DNA of 42,606 nucleotides, from NCBI GenBank assembly GCA_033764725.1, contig JANRIR010000060.1, positions 1 through 42,606 on the forward strand, read 5' to 3'. Below, one piece after another: positions 16,447 through 22,787 of the stretch; positions within the stretch are counted from its first letter, which is position 1, and each line of letters starts with the position of its first letter. The DNA is from RI-43 sp033764725. Lineage in GTDB: Bacteria > Pseudomonadota > Alphaproteobacteria > Caulobacterales > Aquidulcibacteraceae. The notes under the pieces are model-generated. The model ran no database searches. It worked only from the letters and a program-made list of their open reading frames with translations, and was not told the origin of the DNA. The position numbers were made by a program, and so were the translations under genes.

Positions 16447-17064
16447 ATGAATCCTCTGGAAAATTTCCTGCCGTGGCGGTTCCGCTCGCGGCGTTCGGAG
16501 ACCGCCAGCGCGGCGGTGGAGTTGCGTCGCTTGAGCGAAACGCGTCCCACGACGACCGAGGCCGCCGCCGCCGATTGGTGGGTCAAGGTGCGCGAGGCGC
16601 CGTATGGGCCCTACACAGGCGCGCAATTGCTCAAGTTCATCGAGGAAGGCCGCGTGCGGCCGAACACCCATGTCGCGCGCGCCAAGGACGGGCCGTGGAA
16701 GGAAGCGCGCACGCACGCGGACCTCTTCGTCCAGCCGCGCGCGGAAGCAGCCCAGGCCGGCGGCGACCAGAGTCTGGCCAATCTTTTCGTTTATGCTGAA
16801 ATACATTCCGGAGCCTGGATGCCGTTCATGGCGGCGCTCGAAACGCTGGGGCGGATCTGCGAAGTGGCGCCGGGCTTCTGGCTGGTGCGCACCCACCGCA
16901 GCGTGGGCGTGATGCGCAACACGCTGTCGCAAACGCTCGAACGCGGCGACCGATTCGTCGTGATCGACGCGACCCGCGACCGCTTCGCCTGGTTCAATCT
17001 CGGCCCGGAAGTGGATAGCCGCATCAAGGAAGTCTGGAACGCGGCCAACGGCGCGCGGCGCTAG
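16447..17064 (+). CDS. GYF_2 (DUF4339) domain protein
   Basis: Residues of about 38-75 of this 205-residue protein read WWVKVREAPYGPYTGAQLLKFIEEGRVRPNTHVARAKDGPW. This is the GYF_2 domain pattern (W.v......GP.....l..l...G.i...t.v...g...W), a peptide-binding module. The C-terminal half (about 95-205) is a mixed alpha/beta region, including ETLGRICEVAPGFWLVRTHRSVGVMRNTLSQTL, that I cannot assign. No membrane segment is present, so it is probably cytoplasmic. ATG 16447 is chosen over an upstream frame extension because it begins the typical short lead-in. It is divergent from the crotonase gene. Confidence 0.8.
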   Translation: MNPLENFLPWRFRSRRSETASAAVELRRLSETRPTTTEAAAADWWVKVREAPYGPYTGAQLLKFIEEGRVRPNTHVARAKDGPWKEARTHADLFVQPRAEAAQAGGDQSLANLFVYAEIHSGAWMPFMAALETLGRICEVAPGFWLVRTHRSVGVMRNTLSQTLERGDRFVVIDATRDRFAWFNLGPEVDSRIKEVWNAANGARR

Positions 17065-17068
17065 TTCC

Positions 17069-17208
17069 CCTTCTCCCCTTGTGGGAGAAGGTGGCTTGTC
17101 GCGCAGCGACAAGACGGATGAGGGGTGCAGGCGCCATTGTTTGCAAGGACTCGCAATCACCCCTCATCCGTCAGCTTCGCTGACACCTTCTCCCACAAGG
17201 GGAGAAGG
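17069..17208. repeat. Inverted-pair palindromic repeat C (class 1), left border of the DUF559 gene
   Basis: The element starts four bases after the GYF_2 stop and ends six bases before the DUF559 stop. The left inner hairpin is CTTGTCGC-GCA-GCGACAAG and the right is GTCAGC-TTC-GCTGAC. The same two inner hairpins occur in element A but on opposite arms, while the spacer keeps the same direction (GCGCCATTGTTTGCA). Confidence 0.85.
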
Positions 17209-17214
17209 GGCAGT

Positions 17215-17580
17215 TCATTCGGATTCGGTAAGCGCGCGCCAGATCGCATCGCCGACGGCCTCGCGCTGCAAATCGAGATCGTGGTTCCAGATTCGTAGAA
17301 CGCGAAATCCCGCCGTGTTCAAGCGATCCGTTCGCTGCTCGTCGTAAGCCTTCTGCTCCGCCTCTCCGTGTTGCGATCCATCAAGTTCAATCACAAGCTT
17401 GGCGCTATAGCAGACATAATCGACGACGAATTCCCCAAGCGGCGCCTGGCGACGAAACTTGAACCGCGCAAAGCGGCGATCGCGCAACAGAAACCAAAGC
17501 ACCCGCTCCGGCTCGGTCATCTCACGCCGCAAACGTCGCGCGCGCCGCTGCGCCGCTTCGTCCTTGACGAGACGCGTCAT
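17215..17580 (-). CDS. DUF559 endonuclease-domain protein (Vsr/PD-(D/E)XK-like)
   Basis: The 121-residue protein is a complete DUF559 domain. It has the lead-in RRLRREMTEPERVLWFLLRD, then RFKFRRQAPLGEFVVDYVC and KLVIELDGSQHG, and the closing DRLNTAGFRVLRIWNHDL. The putative active site is Asp54 and the Glu65-x-Asp67 pair, with His71 nearby, as in Vsr-like nucleases of the PD-(D/E)XK fold. Function is unproven for the family; nicking or cutting of DNA is predicted. The ATG at 17580 has AAGGAGG nine bases upstream, partly made by repeat D. The gene is bracketed on both sides by the same palindrome in the same orientation, 6 and 12 bases from its ends, which suggests it is linked to the repeats. 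Confidence 0.9.
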   Translation of the reverse strand: MTRLVKDEAAQRRARRLRREMTEPERVLWFLLRDRRFARFKFRRQAPLGEFVVDYVCYSAKLVIELDGSQHGEAEQKAYDEQRTDRLNTAGFRVLRIWNHDLDLQREAVGDAIWRALTESE

Positions 17581-17592
17581 CGAACAACTCCT

Positions 17593-17615
17593 CCTTCTCC
17601 CACAAGGGGAGAAGG
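17593..17615. repeat. Half repeat D (class 1 palindrome), right border of the DUF559 gene
   Basis: This is a solitary copy of the 23-base hairpin (stem CCTTCTCCC/GGGAGAAGG with a short loop) in the same direction as the right end of repeat C, so the DUF559 gene lies between direct copies. Its left edge contributes the AAGGAG Shine-Dalgarno of the DUF559 gene. Its right edge is six bases from the stop codon of the carbonic anhydrase gene. Confidence 0.8.
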
Positions 17616-17621
17616 ACAACG

Positions 17622-18158
17622 TCACCCGAAGCGGCTTGGCTTGAGATCGCGTTTGTAGCGCTTCCAATTCTCGACATAGTGCGCAGCCGACAATGCGAAC
17701 ATCTGGCGCTGCGCATCGCTGACCGGACGCGCGGCTTGCGCCGGCGCGCCGGTGATCAATTGGCCTTGCTCGAAACTCTTGCGTTCGGTGACAAGCGCGT
17801 GCGCGCCGACAAGGCAATGGCGCCCGATGCGCGCATGATTGAGCACCGTCGCCTTGATGCCGATGAGCGACTCATCCTCGATCGTGCAGCCGTGCAGCAT
17901 CGCATGATGGCCCACCGTGACGTTCGCCCCGATCGTCAGCGGCGCGCCATGATCGGTGTGCAGCACCGAGCAATCCTGAACGTTGGAATTCTCCCCGATC
18001 GTGATCGGATCATTGTCCCCCCGCAACACCGCGCCCCACCACACCGAGGCGTTGCGCTTGAGGATCACCTTGCCGATGACGACCGCCGTCGGCGCCACCC
18101 AGAAGGCCGCCTCGTCCTCCACTTCCAGATCGGCGTCGGCGAGGGCGTAGATGGTCAT
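17622..18158 (-). CDS. Gamma-class carbonic anhydrase family protein
   Basis: The 178-residue protein is a left-handed beta-helix of hexapeptide repeats (for example VIGKVILKRNASVWWGAVLRGD, PITIGENSNVQDCSVLH, LTIGANVTVGHHAMLHGCTIED, LIGIKATVLNHARIGRHC). The metal-binding histidines are present as TDHGAP and GHHAMLHG, matching the three-His site of Cam-type enzymes. It would form trimers with interface zinc and either interconvert carbon dioxide and bicarbonate or serve an unknown acyltransfer-like role, since many family members are inactive. The start at 18158 has AAGGAGG five bases upstream. It lies upstream of the DUF559 gene on the same strand. Confidence 0.93.
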   Translation of the reverse strand: MTIYALADADLEVEDEAAFWVAPTAVVIGKVILKRNASVWWGAVLRGDNDPITIGENSNVQDCSVLHTDHGAPLTIGANVTVGHHAMLHGCTIEDESLIGIKATVLNHARIGRHCLVGAHALVTERKSFEQGQLITGAPAQAARPVSDAQRQMFALSAAHYVENWKRYKRDLKPSRFG

Positions 18159-18281
18159 GGCGGCGCCTCCTTCTTGTCGGTTTGATGTCGCATGCTGCAA
18201 CGCGTCATTAACCGCCTGCGCGCAAGATGAAAATGCGCTCACACAAGGGCGCTTGACGCAGATCGCCCGATCGGGCGCAAC

Positions 18282-18435
18282 GCGGGGGAAGGCGTGAGCC
18301 CAAGGCGCCGCCGCAATACCCAACCTGCCGACGACGTCGGCGCAGCCGGTCCCGGGCCGGCGCCGCGACTCTCCCCCGCAACCCTAGACCTCTACTTCGA
18401 TCCGCCCGCCGCAAGCCCCGCGCTTGCGGCTTTTT
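18282..18435 (+). ncRNA. Candidate structured small RNA upstream of phoH
   Basis: The 321-base gap between the divergent carbonic anhydrase and phoH genes contains nested stems on the plus strand. The outer stem is GCGGGGG (18282-18288) with CCCCCGC (18373-18379). The middle stem is GGCGCCG (18304-18310) with CGGCGCC (18358-18364). A hairpin follows, GCCGAC-GAC-GTCGGC (18327-18341). A strong rho-independent terminator comes 30 bases later. A TTGACG box matching an alphaproteobacterial -35 lies at 18253-18258, but no convincing -10 can be seen. The large unpaired regions between GC stems recall 6S RNA in outline, but I cannot identify a known family. No RNA evidence exists here. Confidence 0.35.
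18409..18435 (+). terminator. Rho-independent terminator between carbonic anhydrase and phoH genes
   Basis: A perfect 8-bp stem CCGCAAGC (18409-18416) / GCTTGCGG (18422-18429) is followed by CTTTTT. It points in the plus direction and ends 45 bases before the phoH start. No plus-strand protein gene ends upstream, so it must end either a small RNA or an attenuated phoH leader. Confidence 0.75.
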
Positions 18436-18479
18436 CGTATGCGCGGGCCAAAACGGCGCGCGCCTTTCCGGAGGGGACC

Positions 18480-19241
18480 ATGGCCAAACGCACCCAACGC
18501 CGCACCGCACGCGAAGGCGTTCTCAACATGCAGGACTTCGATCGTCCGCATGCGCGGGGCCGAAACCTCCAGGTGCTGGACGGCGGCTGGCAACCCACCG
18601 CCGCCGAGCGCGAACAGGGCTATGTGAAAAACATCAAGGCCAAGAGCAAAGGCCAGCAGGCGCTGATCGACGCGATCGAGGCGCATGCGCTGGTGCTGGC
18701 GCTCGGCCCCGCAGGCACGGGCAAAACCTATCTCGCCATCGCCAAGGCCGTGGAGGCGCTGGAAAGCGGCAAGGTCGGGCGCATCGTGCTGTCGCGCCCC
18801 GCGGTGGAGGCCGGCGAATCGCTGGGCTTCCTGCCTGGCGCCATGGAAGACAAGCTCGCGCCGTATCTGCGCCCGCTTTATGATGCGCTGCAGGATCGCC
18901 TCTCCGCCAAACGCCTGAAGGCGCTGATGGCCGAGGGGCTGATCGAGATCGCGCCGGTCGGCTTCATGCGCGGGCGCACCTTGAACAACGCGTTCGTCGT
19001 CATCGACGAGGCGCAAAATTGCACCTACGGGCAAATAAAAATGCTGCTCACGCGGCTTGGCTGGCATTCGACCATGGTCGTCACCGGCGACCCGGCTCAG
19101 ACCGATTTGTTGCCCGATCTTTCAGGCCTCGCGCAGGCGGCGGAAAAGTTGGACGTTTTGAAAAACGTCTCCGTCGTGCGCCTCGGCGAGCCCGACATCG
19201 TGCGCCACCCGCTCGTCGCCAGCATGCTCGGCGTTCTGTAA
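18480..19241 (+). CDS. PhoH family ATPase
   Basis: The 253-residue protein has the PhoH P-loop GPAGTGKT at 76-83, LSRPAVEAGESLGFLPG, Walker B FVVIDEAQNCT and the sensor TGDPAQTDL. The N-terminal lead (FDRPHARGRNLQVLDGGWQPT) and the YVKNIKAKSKGQQALIDAI segment fit the short E. coli-PhoH-like group. PhoH proteins are cytoplasmic ATPases linked to RNA metabolism and phosphate stress. ATG at 18480 has GGAGGGG directly upstream. The same frame is open back to 18294, but that part has no coding character and contains a terminator hairpin. Confidence 0.93.
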   Translation: MAKRTQRRTAREGVLNMQDFDRPHARGRNLQVLDGGWQPTAAEREQGYVKNIKAKSKGQQALIDAIEAHALVLALGPAGTGKTYLAIAKAVEALESGKVGRIVLSRPAVEAGESLGFLPGAMEDKLAPYLRPLYDALQDRLSAKRLKALMAEGLIEIAPVGFMRGRTLNNAFVVIDEAQNCTYGQIKMLLTRLGWHSTMVVTGDPAQTDLLPDLSGLAQAAEKLDVLKNVSVVRLGEPDIVRHPLVASMLGVL

Positions 19242-19247
19242 GCGGCG

Positions 19248-19793
19248 TCAACCGCCCGGCGGGCGCATGCCCCCGGGCGGACCGCCAGGCGGCATGCGCG
19301 GCATGCGCGGCGGCCGCTGCATCGCCGAGCGCGGCAGCACGCGCAGCATGTCTGCGCGCATCACAACGCCATCGCCGTCGCGATCATATGCATCGAAGCG
19401 CGCAAGAAACGCCGTTTCGAATTCCTCGCGCGTGATCTGGCCATCGACGTTGCGGTCGAATTCCAGCCGATACGGCCCCATCGCCGGCCCGCCGAGCGCC
19501 AGCGCCGACCAGCGCTGGAACTGAATCGGCGACAGCGCTTCGGAGTCGAACAGCGCCCATTCGCGCGCAATCCCCTGCGCCGCTTCATCGCGGCTCACCC
19601 GATAATCGCCGTCGGCGTCGAACGACACGAAGGCCAGCGCATCGCCGGAGAGCACGACGCTTGGCATGGCAGCCGGCGCCATCGCGTCCGGCGGCCCGTC
19701 CTGCGGCGGCGGCGGCGGACGTCCGGCGCATGCGCCGAGACTCAGCGCAGCGATGCACGCCGCCGATTTGATCGTCATTCCGCTCGCACGCAT
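19248..19793 (-). CDS. EF-hand calcium-binding lipoprotein
   Basis: The 181-residue protein has a lipoprotein signal with lipobox LGAC (Cys22), then a Pro-rich linker and several EF-hand loops. These are DADGDYRVSRDE, DRNVDGQITREE and DRDGDGVVMRAD, with acidic residues at positions 1, 3, 5 and 12. A degenerate loop starts at DSEALSP. It ends in a Pro/Met/Gly-rich tail (about 20 residues). It should be an envelope calcium-binding protein; the partner is unknown. Start 19793 is chosen because GGAGG lies five bases upstream. Its stop is six bases from the phoH stop on the other strand (convergent). Confidence 0.88.
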   Translation of the reverse strand: MRASGMTIKSAACIAALSLGACAGRPPPPPQDGPPDAMAPAAMPSVVLSGDALAFVSFDADGDYRVSRDEAAQGIAREWALFDSEALSPIQFQRWSALALGGPAMGPYRLEFDRNVDGQITREEFETAFLARFDAYDRDGDGVVMRADMLRVLPRSAMQRPPRMPRMPPGGPPGGMRPPGG

Positions 19794-19893
19794 CGCCGCC
19801 TCCGCACCGACCACGATTGTGCATGGCGGCGGCGTGTTGCAGCTTCATTGCGGCATGTTGCGCGCAGTGGATCGGTTCGCCGCGGCGAACGCG

Positions 19894-20115
19894 TCAGGCC
19901 TGGCCTTCGTCGAGATCGATCTCCAGGATCGTCATGGCGAAATGGTAGCACAATTCGCCGTCCTCATCGTCGCGCGAGAGCACGCCGAGGAATTCGTCGC
20001 CGACATAGACCTCCGCGGAATCGGTCTTGCGCGGGCGGGCGCGCACCTGCAGCGTCTTCGCGCCGAGGCGTTGCTTGAGATAGGCTTCGATGCGGGCGCG
20101 TTCTTGCGGGTCCAC
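19894..20115 (-). CDS. DUF3126 family protein
   Basis: This 73-residue cytoplasmic protein reads MDPQERARIEAYLKQRLG..LQVRARPRKTDSAEVYVGDEFLGVLSRDDEDGELCYHFAMTILEIDL. This matches the compact DUF3126 domain, restricted largely to alphaproteobacteria. No function is known. It is a complete short gene with ATG at 20115, followed by an 80-base gap and the start region of the EF-hand gene on the same strand. Confidence 0.88.
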   Translation of the reverse strand: MDPQERARIEAYLKQRLGAKTLQVRARPRKTDSAEVYVGDEFLGVLSRDDEDGELCYHFAMTILEIDLDEGQA

Positions 20116-20181
20116 GGGCGCTCTCCTGACTTGCGCTGACGCCCTCGTTCGACCCTGGCGCTTCCGACGTCAAGTGCGCCG

Positions 20182-20451
20182 TCAGTCGAAGTCCCAATGC
20201 GTGGCGGTCTTGCGCAGATGCCGGCCCAGCATGAACGCCGCCAGCGACGTCGCGACGAACGCGCCCATGACGGCGAGGTAAGCCCATTCGCCCTCGCGCA
20301 CTTTGTCGATCAGCGTGCCGGACGTATAGGCCGCGATCATGCCCGCCGCCACGCCGCCGGCGACGCCGGTCTTGATGAAGACGTCGCCGAACAGATAGTT
20401 CCGATCGATCTCGCCGCGCGTGCGGCGCTCGGGGCGCGCTGACTTTGGCAT
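20182..20451 (-). CDS. Small two-helix membrane protein, unknown function
   Basis: The 89-residue protein has a basic N-terminus (MPKSARPERRTRGEIDRNY), then hydrophobic segments at about 28-48 (IKTGVAGGVAAGMIAAYTSG) and about 58-76 (AYLAVMGAFVATSLAAFMLG), and a short charged tail. This is an inner-membrane hairpin. I do not recognise the family. It sits between DUF3126 and the secreted protein, all on the minus strand. ATG at 20451. Confidence 0.7.
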   Translation of the reverse strand: MPKSARPERRTRGEIDRNYLFGDVFIKTGVAGGVAAGMIAAYTSGTLIDKVREGEWAYLAVMGAFVATSLAAFMLGRHLRKTATHWDFD

Positions 20452-20485
20452 CGCACGACAGATAAAGCGAGTCGCGTGCGATGCG

Positions 20486-20920
20486 TCACCGCACCATCTC
20501 GAACGGGCCGCTCACGCCGCCGGTCGTCCAAGTGCCGGCGATGCGCCGCCCATTCGCGCTGATGCGCCCTTCATAACGCACCGTGTGGCTCTGCCCGCCC
20601 GATCCGTCATAGGTCTTGAGAAACACCACGCTCGACCCGTCGATCTGTCCCGTGATCGTCGACAACAGAAACGCCACATCGCCGGAGCCGAACGTGTTCG
20701 GCTCCACCATCGCGCCGCTGAGCCGCGACCCGAGCGACGACATCGTCGCGGTGAATTCGGTGTTGGCGTTGCCGTCGCCGGCGTACACGCCGCGCCACGC
20801 GCCCGTGAGATTGACCGCGCTTTGGTTGGATTGCGCCGCCGCGGGCGTCGACAGCGCCGCATGGAGCGGCGCGGCCAGGGCAAGCGCTGCAAATGCGGCG
20901 GACAAGGCGTGTTTCTTCAT
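20486..20920 (-). CDS. Secreted small beta-barrel-like protein, unknown function
   Basis: The 144-residue protein has a Sec signal peptide (MKKHALSAAFAALALAAPLHA, extending to about AAAQS). A region of short alternating strands follows: LTGAWRGVYAGDGNANTEF, GSRLSGAMVEPNTFG, GQIDGSSVVFLKTYDG, VRYEGRISANGRRIAGTW. The repeated G.W.G.Y and I.G.W patterns suggest a small barrel of lipocalin or avidin type, but no family is firm. The ATG lies one base beyond the gatA stop (TGA-G-ATG), implying translational coupling with gatA even though their roles appear unrelated. Confidence 0.75.
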   Translation of the reverse strand: MKKHALSAAFAALALAAPLHAALSTPAAAQSNQSAVNLTGAWRGVYAGDGNANTEFTATMSSLGSRLSGAMVEPNTFGSGDVAFLLSTITGQIDGSSVVFLKTYDGSGGQSHTVRYEGRISANGRRIAGTWTTGGVSGPFEMVR

Positions 20921-20921
20921 C

Positions 20922-22403
20922 TCAGCTTCTCCACCAGGGCGCAGGCCGCGCCTTGAACGCGGCCGCCTTCTCCAACGCCGCGCTGACGGCGAACACGGTC
21001 TCTTCATCGAGCGCGCGGCCAATCACTTGCAGGCCGAGCGGCAGACCTTGGCGATCGAGCGCGGCCGGCAGCGCCAGTCCCGGCAGGCCTGCGAGATTGG
21101 CGGTCACGGTGAAGATATCGTTCAAATACATCTCGACCGGATCGTCGCCTTTTTCGCCGAGGCCGAACGCGGCCGAGGGCGTCGCCGGCGTGAGGATCGC
21201 ATCGACGTCTTGAAACGCCGTGCGGAAATCCTCCGCGATTCGCGTGCGCACCTTTTGCGCGCGCAGATAATAGGCGTCGTAATAGCCCGCGCTCAGCACG
21301 TAAGTGCCGATGAGAATGCGGCGCTGCACCTCGGCGCCGAAGCCACGTGCGCGTGAGCGCTCATAGGTGGCGACGAGATCCTTGCCGCCTTCGCGCAGGC
21401 CATAGCGCATGCCGTCATAGCGCGCGAGATTGGACGACGCCTCCGCCGGCGCGACGATGTAATAGCACGGCAGCGCATATTTCGTGTGCGGCAGCGAGAT
21501 CGTCTTGATCTCGGCGCCGGCGTCTTTCAGCCAGGCGACGCCTTGATCCCACAACGCGTCGATCTCGTCGGGCATGCCGTCGACGCGATACTCTTTGGGC
21601 ACGCCGATCTTCAGGCCCTTCACGCTGCGGCCGCAACTTTTCGCGAAATCCGGAACCTTCTCCGGCAGCGAGGTGGAATCCTTGGCGTCATGCCCGGCCA
21701 TGGAGCGCAACAGGATCGCGCAATCCTTCACCGATTTCGCGATCGGTCCGGCCTGGTCGAGCGAGGAGGCGAACGCCACGATCCCCCAGCGCGAACAGCG
21801 CCCATAGGTCGGCTTGATCCCGACCGTCGCGGTGAACGCGGCCGGTTGGCGGATCGAGCCGCCGGTGTCGGTGGCGGTCGCGCCGAGGCACAGATCGGCC
21901 GCGGTCGCCGTGGCGCTGCCGCCGGACGAGCCGCCGGGCGTCAACGGCGTTTCCTCGTTGCCGCGCCGCCACGGATTGACCACCGGCCCGAAGCGGCTCG
22001 TCTCGTTCGACGAGCCCATGGCGAACTCGTCCATGTTGAGCTTGCCGAGCATCACGGCGCCGTCGCGCCACAAATTGGCGGTGACGGTGCTCTCGTAGGT
22101 CGGCGTGAATTCGCCCAGAATGTTCGAGCACGCCGTGGAACGCACGCCTTCGGTGCAGAACAAATCCTTCACGCCGAGCGGCGCGCCATCGAGCGGCCCT
22201 GCCTTGCCCTTGGCGCGGCGCGCATCGCTGGCCTTGGCCATCGCCCGCGCCTTGTCGTGGGTGACGACGACAAATGCATTGAGACGCGGATTGGCCTGAT
22301 TGATCGCGGCCAGGAACGCGTCGGTGATTTCGGCGGAGGAGAAGGATTTCTTCTCCAACCCGTCGAGCGCATCGGCGAGCGTGAGAGCGGTGAGATCAGT
22401 CAT
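20922..22403 (-). CDS. gatA: Asp-tRNA(Asn)/Glu-tRNA(Gln) amidotransferase subunit A
   Basis: The 493-residue protein has the amidase-signature triad. Lys79 is in GAPLGVKDLF, the serine-rich loop TPGGSSGGSA at 155-164 holds the bridging Ser, and the nucleophile Ser183 is in TDTGGSIRQPA. Together with GatB and GatC it releases ammonia from glutamine and amidates misacylated tRNA. The start at 22403 is decided by homology and by AAGGAG six bases upstream. That Shine-Dalgarno belongs to the palindromic repeat E. The reading frame stays open through the repeat back to 22553, but that extension is repeat-derived and unlikely to be translated. Confidence 0.97.
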   Translation of the reverse strand: MTDLTALTLADALDGLEKKSFSSAEITDAFLAAINQANPRLNAFVVVTHDKARAMAKASDARRAKGKAGPLDGAPLGVKDLFCTEGVRSTACSNILGEFTPTYESTVTANLWRDGAVMLGKLNMDEFAMGSSNETSRFGPVVNPWRRGNEETPLTPGGSSGGSATATAADLCLGATATDTGGSIRQPAAFTATVGIKPTYGRCSRWGIVAFASSLDQAGPIAKSVKDCAILLRSMAGHDAKDSTSLPEKVPDFAKSCGRSVKGLKIGVPKEYRVDGMPDEIDALWDQGVAWLKDAGAEIKTISLPHTKYALPCYYIVAPAEASSNLARYDGMRYGLREGGKDLVATYERSRARGFGAEVQRRILIGTYVLSAGYYDAYYLRAQKVRTRIAEDFRTAFQDVDAILTPATPSAAFGLGEKGDDPVEMYLNDIFTVTANLAGLPGLALPAALDRQGLPLGLQVIGRALDEETVFAVSAALEKAAAFKARPAPWWRS

Positions 22404-22415
22404 TTTTTTCTCCTT
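22404..22415 (-). promoter_or_regulatory. gatA Shine-Dalgarno built from the edge of a palindromic repeat
   Basis: On the minus strand AAGGAG (22415-22410) is followed by six A and the ATG. The AAGG part is the terminal portion of the conserved repeat hairpin, so the translation signal of gatA depends on the repeat. When the hairpin CCTTCTCCC/GGGAGAAGG forms in the mRNA, this signal would be partly buried. Confidence 0.7.
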
Positions 22416-22611
22416 CTCCCCTTGTGGGAGAAGGTGGCGCACCGATCGGCGCGCGTGCGCCGATCGGCTCGAAGAGCCAAAATCGGGCAAGCCCGATTTT
22501 GGGTGGCCGGATGAGGGGTGTTTGCACGAACCTGCAAACGCTGCCCCCCACACCCCTCACCCGTCTCGACGCGTTCCGCGTCGATCCACCCTCTCCCACA
22601 AGGGGAGACGG
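22412..22611. repeat. Inverted-pair palindromic repeat E (class 1) with expanded left arm
   Basis: The left arm carries three adjacent perfect hairpins in place of the usual one: CCGATCGGCGC/GCGCCGATCGG (22442-22467), GGCTC-GAA-GAGCC (22466-22478) and AAAATCGGGC-AA-GCCCGATTTT (22479-22500). The right arm has TCGACGC/GCGTCGA around 22566-22584. The spacer is TTTGCACGAACCTGCAAA. It lies between the acetyltransferase fusion and gatA, together with element F, and fills most of the 384-base gap. Confidence 0.8.
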
Positions 22612-22624
22612 ACAAGCGCCTTCT

Positions 22625-22758
22625 CCTTCTCCCCTTGTGGGAGAAGGTGGCCCGAAGGGCCGGATGAGGGGTGCTCGCGCAGTATTGCAAGCGATGGCGC
22701 CCGCACCCCTCACCCGGTTTCGCTGCGCGAAACCACCCTCTCCCACAAGGGGAGAGGG
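22625..22758. repeat. Inverted-pair palindromic repeat F (class 1)
   Basis: This element follows E after 13 bases, in tandem. The left inner hairpin is GGCCC-GAA-GGGCC and the right is GTTTCGC-TGC-GCGAAAC. The spacer contains AGTATTGCAAGCGATGGCGCC. It ends 29 bases before the stop of the acetyltransferase fusion gene. Confidence 0.85.
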
Positions 22759-22787
22759 ACAAGCGCCCGTCAGGTCGTGCAAAGCCA

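Noticed and set aside
18294..18479. Upstream extension of phoH in the same frame
   Set aside because: The segment contains a terminator hairpin and Arg/Pro/Ala filler; ATG 18480 has GGAGGGG next to it and gives the family-typical N-terminus.
22404..22553. N-terminal extension of gatA through the repeat
   Set aside because: The extra residues are translation of the palindrome; AAGGAG next to the ATG at 22403 and homology set the start.
22412..22758. Small protein genes within the repeats (frames reading PLWEKV or SPCGRRW-like peptides)
   Set aside because: All frames of this palindrome give similar peptides, with no start signals or conservation independent of the DNA repeat.
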